Positions 22,965 through 32,101 of a stretch of DNA of 64,000 nt are shown here, piece after piece (within the stretch, counting starts at the first letter, position 1; each line of letters begins with the position of its first letter). The notes below the pieces were generated by a model, which was not told where the DNA came from, did no database searches, and saw only the letters and a program-made list of their open reading frames with translations. The stretch comes from Arcuatula senhousia (taxonomy: Eukaryota; Mollusca; Bivalvia; Mytilida; Mytilidae), in the NCBI GenBank assembly GCA_963971305.1, contig CAXARO010000171.1, positions 62,001 through 126,000 on the forward strand, in the 5' to 3' direction. The position numbers and the translations under genes were made by a program.

Positions 22965-23420
22965 AAGAAATGTGGAATAAGTGTACGCGACACAACCAAC
23001 ATTAAAAAAAACGGCAATTTAAAAAATCACAATGGAAAACAGCCAGCAGTCTTTAACATGACCAGAGGTCACTGCTCGCTGTCTTGCAATGGCCCAAAAC
23101 TAAAAGTACAATAAATAAGATTAAAAAAATCCCTAGATTATGAACGAAAAACCCATATCTGGACATAAAACAAAACAAAAACCCAGATAGTTGACCAGGA
23201 CAAACAAAAGCTTTGGCAAGGATTCCTTGCTTATGCCAGGCAAATATAAAATATGGCGGGGTTTAACTAGTTTTTTGGGCCCAACCTTCCCCCTATTGTT
23301 GATCTTGTACAAAGCACAAACAATAACACGCTTAAAAAATCAAATCGATAAAAGTTCTATTCACAAAGAGAGAACCTGAGAAAAGAGCACTATACGAGAC
23401 CAACGAAACGTAAAGGAACT
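22965..23420 (+). repeat. Dispersed repeat R, near full-length copy
   Basis: The order is GGAATAAGTGTACGCGACAC, then a GGAAAACAGC box, ACTAGTTTTTTGGGCCCAAC, CTTCCCCCTATTG and ending GAGAGAACC. The same order recurs inverted at 43425-43870, and 5' pieces recur at 37638-37830 and 52245-52330. There is no coding potential; it is a retroelement tail or SINE-like unit of unknown family. Confidence 0.6.
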
Positions 23421-23595
23421 CTCTTGAAAACACCCGCAGTTACTGACAGCTAAATAAGTAGCATTTATCGACTGATGTAAATATAAAATCTAACATATCG
23501 ATTATAAATCCAATCACTTCAAACAGCTATAAATGATTTAGTATTATATCATCACACAAAACCGACATATTTGATCGCTGTAAAAGATTAAAAGA

Positions 23596-26050
23596 AGCAA
23601 AGGTGTACCAAAGGGGTAATCAGTATCATAAAACCGTAAAGACAAAGACAAAACCGGCAGACAAAAATCATCACAACAAAACAAACCATATAACAACATA
23701 AAACACAAACACACATAACAACAAAACCGCATTCAGCAACGCGAACTCAAGTCGAAACGAGAGTGAACTCGGGTGCTCCGGAAGAGTAAGCAGTTCCTGC
23801 TTGCTATAGCACACCCGTCACGTTGCCAAAGATCGATTAAGTGTTGGTCAAATCCGGAAAGGATGACATTACAAAACTCTATGTCAAACCAACATCTGTG
23901 CTCATCTGAGAGATAGAAATCCCGTATTTGTTTACAAGCACATGATGTCGTCCGTAAAATTTCTTGAGTGATGACAACAACCTGGGAGCAACGTACCCCT
24001 GTGTTAACAATTTGCTTGTCAGCCGTGTGGCTCTATCAAGGAAGTCGTTGTACTCCCCACATGCTCTGGAATAGCGAATCAATTGTGATACGTAAACTCC
24101 ATATGCTGGAGCGGACGGAATGTTGCTACACAGAAAGGGAAAGTTAACTATTGGAAAGTTGAAGTCATCACGTTTGTCATAGAGCTTTGTACAAAGCCTT
24201 CCTTGTGTGTCAATTTCGAGAAATAGATCCAGATATGAAGCGGACCTCCTAGAATCTGTAGTGTCCTTTATCTCAAGTTCCTTCGGATATATGAGATGTA
24301 AATAGTCACCAAATCGAGGATTGTTTAGTGAAAGGACATCATCAATATAACGAAATGTGAGATTGAAGGATAAAGCAAGTTTGCGGTCCTTTTTGTCTAG
24401 AAGTGATTGTAAGAAGTCCGCTTCATATGAATGAAGAAACAAATCGGCAAGCAATGGTGCACAATTTGTGCCCATTGGGATACCTATTGTTTGCTGAAAA
24501 ACACGTCCACCAAACTGTACAAATATGTTGTCGATTAGAAAGTTGAGCATTTCTATTATTTGATCTTCTGTAAATTTGTTTTTCTTGCTAGACTCTTGGA
24601 TGACAAAGTAAGTCTTTTTATAACCGACTACCAAATACTTGTACCTGCGTTTTCCGTTCTTTTTGATAAAGCTACGTTTAATCAGCTGTGCCAAACGAGA
24701 TTTTAGTTGTGAATGTGGAATTGAAGTATATAATGTAGAGAAATCAAACGTTTTAATGCTATTACATGATGAAAATGACTTAGAATGGAGATTTTCCATC
24801 AGTTCTTTAGAATTTTTGAGAATCCACATTTGATTGACGCCATTTCTAGAGTAACAACAATCGAAATACTTTTGAATGCTTGATTTTATTGCCGTCAATA
24901 TTGATGTTAACAAAACTGAAAGAGGCTTAGTTGTACATTTGGATGACCCAGCAATAAATCGTTGCTTGTATGGAGTTTTATGTAACTTTGGAATCCAATA
25001 CAAGGATGGAACGTCATCGTTCTTTTTGTCAACAGAAATGCCAAAGGAAGAAATGACAGAATTATGATTGTTGATGATTTAATCCTCCTTTGACAGTGTT
25101 GTTGCTGTATATGTGGTGCTTTTGCTAGTACAACCAACCCCTAATTCAGCTGTTAAACAATCAATATAGTGTCTTTTGCATACGAAAATGATGTTGTTAG
25201 GCGCTTTATCAGCAGGTACGACAACATATTTGTCATGTAAGGTGGACAATGTCTTCGCAACATCAGGGTTGTTGAAAATAGATGTTGCCTTGGTGCTCAT
25301 CGAGCCTTTCAAAGAGTTAATCCTTTTCAAAACCAACGACCTCACAGACTTTACCCACTCAGAAAGAACGTCGCTTTCCTTTTCATGTTCTTTTTTGGTC
25401 CATTTTCTGGCATAGTCTTCAACTGAATCCATAATTGTTTTGAAATTATGGCTCCAGTTAATTGCTCTAGGCTCACGATATTTTGGTCCTTTGGCCAAAA
25501 CATCGCGGAGTTGGTCATTTTCCACTATGTTGAGGTCCCCGGTAATGACGTGGCCAGAGGGACTATATTTGAATGGGGATTTGTCACAAGAACAGTCTGG
25601 TGGTTTTGCTTTGAGGTCGTTGATTTGGTAATCCCGCAAAACTTGTTTGTAGTTAAATACCTTAGGTGCAATGGTGGAAGTATAGGAATAAGAAATGACG
25701 GGAACACTTGTGTCTTTGAAATAAGAAGGGATATGTTCTGTAACAGATTTATGGTGTAAAATGTTTCCTAAATTTATGGCATCCAAACCTTTGTTTAAAA
25801 ATGGAAGAGAAATGAAAGAGCGATTGTCCTTGTTGTTTTCGTGTGGAACACCGACTGGTTTGAATAATCGGTTGTATCCAATGTCAAGAACAATGGCTGT
25901 AAGACGGTACAGGTTGGATTTAAAATCAGTCACTGGATTTTCGAGACATTCTTTGTATAGTGTGTGAAGTTTGGAAAGAGGAATAGAATACAATTTAGTG
26001 CGAATGTGATGAATCCCGAGAGGTTGTTGGATAGACGAAAGCAGTCCATT
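23596..26050 (-). pseudogene. Penelope-like reverse transcriptase lineage A, copy 1, with in-frame stop
   Basis: On the - strand one frame runs from about 26050 to 23879, interrupted only by TAA at 25079-25081. Compared with copy 2, a 3-nt insertion turns a GAA codon into GAT TAA. Domains include an N-terminal DCSCDKSPF..GHVITGDLNIV block, YVVVPADKAPNN, motif A FDFSTLYTSIPH, motif B GIPMGTNCAPLLADLF, motif C YIDDVLSL, and a C-terminal YDKRDDFNFPIVNFPF thumb region. No C-terminal GIY-YIG is present; the 5' part, where a permuted endonuclease could lie, is truncated. The 3' tail 23596-23878 is the source of the solo tails elsewhere. Placement within Penelope-like elements is by motif and needs a tree. 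Confidence 0.75.
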
Positions 26051-26069
26051 GATAATTTGATAGTAAATC

Positions 26070-26192
26070 TAAAATCTTTAAATTTGGTGTTTTTGGTAGA
26101 AATATTGATAATTTGATAGTAAATCTAAATCTTTTAGATTTACTATCAAATTATCAATATTTCTACCAAAAACACCAAATTTAAAGATTTTA
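26070..26192. repeat. 123-bp near-perfect palindrome (60-bp arms, 3-nt loop)
   Basis: Arms 26070-26129 and 26133-26192 are exact reverse complements around TCT. A further direct copy of the arm tip (about 23 bp, TTGATAATTTGATAGTAAAT..) starts at 26049. The palindrome lies exactly between the 3' end of lineage B and the truncated 5' end of lineage A copy 1. Confidence 0.9.
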
Positions 26193-26757
26193 CTATATCT
26201 TCCAACTTATATCCTTTCTTTAATAAGTTTTTAAGCCAAATTATCATGTCAAAAGGATTGTCTTTGAATTTACGTGCCTTATAAACTACATTTCCATAGA
26301 ATTCGGGATGTGATATTCCTTTTGTAGTAAACAATAAAAAAAACCGACGTGTACAGTTAAATTTTCAATAAGATACCCATATTTTTGAACGAATTTTTGG
26401 TATCGATAACCTTGTTTAAGCATTTTTTCTGTAATGAAACGGTTTTTGTCACTAAATTCAGAAACATCACTGCAAATTCGAGCTTACTGACTGAAATATA
26501 CACTCCGTAAGATGGAGCTAGATGTATATCACCTTCAAGAAAAGGAAAGTTTACAATTGGGAAAGAAAAGTCATCACGTTTATCATAGACTTTTTGACAA
26601 TGCTTAAATGTAAATCCGAAAATTGCCATCTATCGCCAGTCGAGTTAGATTAATTAAGGGTCAATTCTTTAGGATATAAATATCATTTATAAAGTTAGAG
26701 TAATTGGGGTTGTTAAGAGCAAGGATGTTGTCTAAGTATCGGTTAGTATTGTTAAAG

Positions 26758-28842
26758 AAGCAGAGGTACCAATGGGGTATCTGAATGTCAAAAGTCCGAA
26801 AGGGCAGAGACTAAACCAGTAAACACAAACAAGAACGGGACAAAAACAGACAACACGTAAAACATGGAAACACAAAACAACTGAATATCAATCAACAACG
26901 CGAACTCCAGTCGAAACAAGAGTGAACTCAGGTGCTCCGGAAGAGTAAGCAGTTCCTGCTTGCTATAGCACACCCGTCGCGTTGCCAATAGTCCATTCAG
27001 CGTGTCAAATCCAGTAAAGGAAGACAAAACAACACACTATGACAAACCAACATCTGCACTCATCTGAGAGATCGAAATCCCATATTTGTCTATAAGTGCA
27101 TGATGTCTTCCGTAAAATTTCTTGAGTGAAGACAGCAACCGAGGAGCAACATAACCCTGTGTGAGCAATTTTTGCGTCAGACGTGTCGCTCTGCTAAGGA
27201 AATCGATGCAAGTCCCGCACGCTCTGGAGTAACGAATCAATTGAGATACGTAAACTCCATAAGCTGGAGCTGACGGAATATTGCTACACAAGAAGGGGAA
27301 GTTGACGATTGGAAAGTTGAAGTCATCACGTTTGTCATAGAGCCTTGTTGAAAGTCTTCCTTGAGAGTCAATTTCGAGATGTAGATCTAAATATGAAGCA
27401 GACTTCCTAGAATCCGTTGTGTCCTTTATCTCAAGCTCCTGTGGATATATGAGATGGAGAAAGTCACCAAATCGAGAATTGTTTAGTGAAAGGACATCAT
27501 CAATATAACGGAACGTGAGGTTGAAAGAGAGAGCTAGTCTACGGTCTTTTTTGTCTAGAAGAGATTGCAAGAAGTCTGCTTCATATGAATGAAGAAACAA
27601 ATCAGCAAGCAAAGGTGCACAATTAGTGCCCATTGGAATCCCTATTGTTTGCTGAAAAACACGTCCACCAAACTGAACAAATATGTTGTCAATAAGAAAG
27701 TTGAGCATGTCGATTATTTGGTCTTCTGTAAATTTGTTCTTTTTCTTGGACTCATTGATGACAAAGTAAGTCTTGGTATACTCGACTACAAGAAATTTGT
27801 ACCTGCGTTTTCCATTCTTTTTGAAAAAGCTGCGTTTAATCAGCTGTGCCAATCGCGATTTCAGTTGTTCATGTGGAATAGAAGTGTAAAGTGTGGAGAA
27901 ATCGAATGTTTTGATGCTGTTACAAGATGAAACTGAATTAGAGTTAAGAATCTCCATCAGTTCTTTCGAATTCTTCAGGATCCACATTTGATTGACACCA
28001 TTTCTAGAATAACAACAATCGTAATATTTCTGGAGGCCGGATTTTACTGCCGTAAGTATTGAAGTCAACAAAACTGAAAGAGGTTTAGTTGTACATTTTG
28101 ATGACCCTGCAATGAAGCGCTGTTTGTATGGATTTTTATGTAATTTGGGAATCCAATACAGGGATGGAATGTCATCATTACTGCCACCAACAGAAAGGCC
28201 GAAGGAGGAAATGACAGATTTGTGATTGTCAATGATTTCCTCCTTAGACAGTGTTGTAGCCGTGTATGTGGTGCTGTTGCTGGTACAACCAACCCCCAAT
28301 TCAGCTGTCAAACAGTCTATATAGTGTTTTTTGCACACAAAAATGATGTTATTTGGTGCTTTGTCTGCAGGTACAACAACATATTTGTCATGTAAGGTGG
28401 ACAATGTTTTGGCAACATCAGCGTTGCTGAAAATGGATGTTGCCTTAGTGCTCATTGAGCCTTTCAAAGAATTGATTCTTTTCAAAACCAATGACCTCAC
28501 AGCTTTTACCCATTCTGACAAAACGTCACATTCTTTTTCCCGTTCTTTTTTGGCCCATTTTCTGGCATAGTCCTCAACTGAATCCATAATTGTTTTGAAA
28601 TTATAGCTCCAGTTGATTCGTCTTGGCTCACGATATTTAGGTCCTTTAGCCAAAACATCGCGAAGTAAGTCATTTTCCACGATGTTGAGGTCACCAGTGA
28701 TAACGTGGCCAGAGGGACCATATTTGAATGGGGACTTTTCACAGGTACAGTCTGGAGGTTTTGCTTTGAGGTCATTGATTTGGAAATCCCGCAACACTTG
28801 TTTATAGTTGAAAACCTTAGGTGCAATGGTGGAAGTAGCAAT
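26758..28842 (-). mobile_element. Penelope-like lineage A, copy 2, inserted in lineage B
   Basis: This 5'-truncated element runs from about 28842 (codons for STIAPKVFNYKQVLRDFQ) to the AGAAGCAGAGGTACC tail end at 26758. Both flanks are lineage B coding sequence. The 5' junction carries a 47-bp tandem duplication. Confidence 0.75.
27037..28797 (-). CDS. Reverse transcriptase, Penelope-like lineage A (586-codon open frame, 5' truncated)
   Basis: This is an uninterrupted frame from an internal Met; it also reads open upstream to about 28842, so the true N-terminus is lost. The DCTCEKSPF..GHVITGDLNIV block lies at about residues 16-40, PADKAPNNIIF at about 150, motif A FDFSTLYTSIPH, motif B GIPMGTNCAPLLADLF and catalytic YIDDVLSLNN follow, then a long thumb ending ISQMSADVGLS. 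All reverse transcriptase catalytic aspartates are present. It would copy RNA into DNA at the target. No GIY-YIG or other endonuclease is seen in what remains, so the copy is probably non-autonomous as it stands. It is closely similar to copy 1 at 23879-25993. Confidence 0.75.
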   Translation of the reverse strand: MLRDFQINDLKAKPPDCTCEKSPFKYGPSGHVITGDLNIVENDLLRDVLAKGPKYREPRRINWSYNFKTIMDSVEDYARKWAKKEREKECDVLSEWVKAVRSLVLKRINSLKGSMSTKATSIFSNADVAKTLSTLHDKYVVVPADKAPNNIIFVCKKHYIDCLTAELGVGCTSNSTTYTATTLSKEEIIDNHKSVISSFGLSVGGSNDDIPSLYWIPKLHKNPYKQRFIAGSSKCTTKPLSVLLTSILTAVKSGLQKYYDCCYSRNGVNQMWILKNSKELMEILNSNSVSSCNSIKTFDFSTLYTSIPHEQLKSRLAQLIKRSFFKKNGKRRYKFLVVEYTKTYFVINESKKKNKFTEDQIIDMLNFLIDNIFVQFGGRVFQQTIGIPMGTNCAPLLADLFLHSYEADFLQSLLDKKDRRLALSFNLTFRYIDDVLSLNNSRFGDFLHLIYPQELEIKDTTDSRKSASYLDLHLEIDSQGRLSTRLYDKRDDFNFPIVNFPFLCSNIPSAPAYGVYVSQLIRYSRACGTCIDFLSRATRLTQKLLTQGYVAPRLLSSLKKFYGRHHALIDKYGISISQMSADVGLS

Positions 28843-28909
28843 AAGGTGGTGTTTGTTTGTGTCTTAGGTGCAATGGTAAAAATAGCAATAAGGTGGTGTT
28901 TGTTTGTGT
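28816..28909. repeat. 47-bp tandem duplication at a retroelement junction
   Basis: Units 28816-28862 and 28863-28909 differ at only a few positions. Each joins lineage A sequence (CTTAGGTGCAATGGT) to lineage B sequence (AATAAGGTGGTGTTTGTTTG). Together they mark a complex 5' insertion junction. Confidence 0.75.
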
Positions 28910-29989
28910 CTTTTTGTAGTTTGGCCATAAATTGTGATTCATTACAATATAAAAAAAGATCTGCTATAAGTGGGGCGCAATTGGTTCCCGTGGGGATACC
29001 AATAACTTGGCGATATATTTGTTTTCCAAAGCATTTGTAAATATTCTCTAAAATAAAGTTAAGTGCTGTAATCATTTCTACGTCCAACATAGCCTTTATG
29101 GGTTTTGTTACTGAAAAGCAATTTACCCAATACTCTTGAAACTTTAGCACAGATGTAATCACTTTTATATTTATTAAAGCACCATTTAACTAAATATTCA
29201 AATTTTTTTTTCATTAGATTATGAGGAAGATTTGTATATCAAGTAGAAAAATCGTATCTTTCAACTGTCTGGAAAGTATTTTCAAATGCTCGAAGTTCGT
29301 TCAAAACATCAAGAGAATTTTTGACACTCCAAAAATGATTTACGCCACTATTTTCAAAAGATTTGTTACAGTATCGAATGATAAACTCTTTCATTGTTGT
29401 CAAAGCAAGAGAGAGAACTTGAGAAATATTAGTCAGAGAACACCTACTAGTAGCAGAAATAAAACGGGATTTATATGTTTTATTTTGTGTAATTTCGGTA
29501 ACCAGTACATAGTCGGTAATTTATTGTGAGTAGGGGCTGCTCGCAGTGCTGTTGTTGCTGTGATATGATCGCCAATAAATCTTGCTTCCGTAGACTGAAC
29601 GGGGGTGAAAGTGCATGAGCCTGTAATTTCATTGTTTAAAACGTCAAGGTAATACTTCCGTCAACATTGTTAGCTGCTTTATCCGCAGGAACAAAAACAT
29701 ACCGCGAACCTAGCACACGTAGTTTTGACTTAATTCTGTTGATGTAAGTGTGGGGTCGAAATTCTATATATAGGGTGGTATAAGATCTTTAATTGTAGGA
29801 TCCATAAAAATACTAGATATATTTATGAAGTCAAGTCTTCCATTAATATATGTTAATTTTAGAAAATGCCGAATGTGGTCTAAAGGGGAATCAATTGTGG
29901 GAAAAAGTTTAAAGTAACAAAAAGCATTTATGATGAGCGCCCCTTCGTATAAAGGACTGGCATGAGCCATACATGTAGTTTCACAATCT

Positions 29990-31619
29990 TATCTGATTTA
30001 ATTTAACTTAGAAATAGGTATGGAGCATAGATTACAAAAAAAAGATTATGCCTTCCGTTGTTTTATCATATTCTAACAAGATTAGCAATACTAACATTGG
30101 AACGATGCTGCTTTCTAATATTACGATTTATTCGTCTACCATGCGACCGATTACAAAATTCATGACAGTTATGTTCGAAGATCTAGATATGGTACCTTGT
30201 CCCATGATGTTATCGTGATGCACACATTGGCAAATAACAGTTTTCGACACGGGGGATTACACCACATTTAATAGTTAGCTTTTAAGAAAGTAAATGGGCG
30301 TTTTTCAATAAAAGTGAGATTTTAGGCCCCAAAACATTTCGAAAAGAAAATTTAAGTATGTGAACTTTTTTCTTGAAACCAAACTTTCCAATATTATTAC
30401 AAACAAATCTTAAAATATGCAGTCATAATGCTTACAATAACTTACTAAAAAATAAAATAAATATGGAACACTATTAAAAAATGTCCACTACGAAATGGCT
30501 ATTTTAGCTAAGATTGATAATAGGAAAAAATGAATAGAAACCTATTTTACCTGTTGATTTGGCACTGAATTTGACAAAATTGATACATAAAATGTAATAA
30601 CTTTACTAAACCTTTCTATTGTGTTTATAGTAAAGGACCATAACCATTTTCTCCTGTATTTAGTTCATAGAATATGATGGTGCTTTAAATTTATAGATAT
30701 TTAAAGTCGTCATAAATCATATTTTGAATCACAAGGTAAGTCCCAATCGAAGTCACTTCAATTACTGTATGCTGGTTGCATTCGTTTACTTCATTGAAAA
30801 TGTAGATATTGTTATAAAACTGTCCCCCAAAAAGAAGAAAGTATAAAAAGAAAGAATAAAAGTAAAAATATAATTAACCGTATAACGCAATGTTACTATT
30901 TAACTAATATATTATAGTATAACCAATCAAAAGCTAAAATGTACTAAGTGTCATATTGATTTGACTGGGGAAAACAGTGAAATAAATCGGAAAATCTTAG
31001 AAAACGTATTTGACTTTTGATTAAGTATTAAAAATAGGTTTATGTCTATAATTAAGATACAGAAGGACAAAATCGAACACTCCGTTCGATTTGAACTTAC
31101 ACTGTCAATATATAGTATTGCAAACACTATTAGTAATAGTATAAGATTTAAATACCAACGACCTAACTCACTGAGCTATCGGAGACATACTGTAGCATTG
31201 AAAATAATAAAAATTTTAAGTTTTGAATTCTTTTAATTTGTGATTTTTTTTGTTAAAAAGTGAATTTTTCGTTAGAAGGACATCGACAACCAAAATCTTT
31301 TAAAATGCATATTATTCTAATTTAACCATTCTACTCAAAACCCCAAAAGTCATGTTGGTTGTGCGTGTCCTTCATGGGGGATTCCCATATTAAAGAGGCG
31401 AATTTTAAGCAAAAATGTGCAAAATGCATTTTCTTAGATTTTCAGGACAAAATATCACCGGTTTGAAGGTTTCTAATATTGATGATTTTTATTTTTTTTC
31501 ATCACAAGGACCCCACTCTACACATTTTTATAACATGGAGAGTATTTTGTGACACTTTTGAAATTGGCCCGTCTATGGTCAGAATTACAGGGAAAATGGC
31601 CATGGTCCTTTTATTCATC
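29990..31619. other. AT-rich spacer without recognisable genes
   Basis: I see no supported gene. One TGTCCACTACGAAAT word at 30482 belongs to the motif family that recurs through 36030. Short open frames here lack codon structure or family resemblance. Confidence 0.5.
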
Positions 31620-32101
31620 ATTTAATATCAAAAATACTAGAAATTAAGAAATTATACCCTTTCAAATGCAAATTATATTCTTAAGTGGACCTTTTAAATA
31701 TAATTTTAACACAGCATTAATAAATATGCCTTGAAGGGTTTGAAATGTATCTTAATCGGTTCAAAAATAAGTAATGTGTTAAGAATTTTTTTTTCAATAT
31801 TGCGTTGCGTAGTGGACAAGTTTCGTAGTGGACAAAATCGTTTCGTTGTGGACAATGCTGCATAACTTACGATAGAGTTAAAATTATGACATAATGATCT
31901 TGTGTACAAAATTGCATGAAAATGTGATTGAAAGTTCATGAGAAATTAAAGGAAACATAAAGTGTGACGGATGAAGGTAGTTTTTTTTATAAATTCCTCC
32001 AATATCTGGTAAACAGAGGTGAAAAGAACACCTCCTTAACAGGCTATATATACACATGGTATGTATTTATCTAAAATACTTAACTTTATAAAAGGGTAGA
32101 C
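31620..32101 (+). repeat. Left copy of a 482-bp direct repeat flanking the LINE
   Basis: It runs from ATTTAATATCAAAAATAC to ATAAAAGGGTAGAC. The right copy (35025-35507) differs at about three places: near the start, in one poly-T length, and in GACATAATG versus GATATAATG. It contains GTAGTGGACAAG-type words. Confidence 0.9.

Larger units (their letters stand above)
26133..29970 (-). pseudogene. Degenerate Penelope-like lineage B reverse transcriptase, split by an inserted lineage A copy
   Basis: Read on the - strand: an N-terminal piece (29970-29640) with DPTIKDLIPPY and YVFVPADKAANNV, then YWLPKLHK (about 29500), GIPTGTNCAPLIADLF and ESQFMAKLQKDTNKHHL (about 28990-28890). After the inserted element it resumes with FNNTNRYLDNILALNN (about 26755-26705), YDKRDDFSFPIVNFPF (about 26590-26535) and SHPEFYGNVVYKARKFK (about 26310-26260). 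Several frameshifts and stops are present. Rejoining the two halves restores the usual order of the family, which shows that the A copy landed inside this one. Confidence 0.75.

Noticed and set aside
29221..29529. 102-codon + strand frame
   Set aside because: Complement of the degenerate lineage B reverse transcriptase, whose - strand reading gives the recognisable YWLPKLHK motif.
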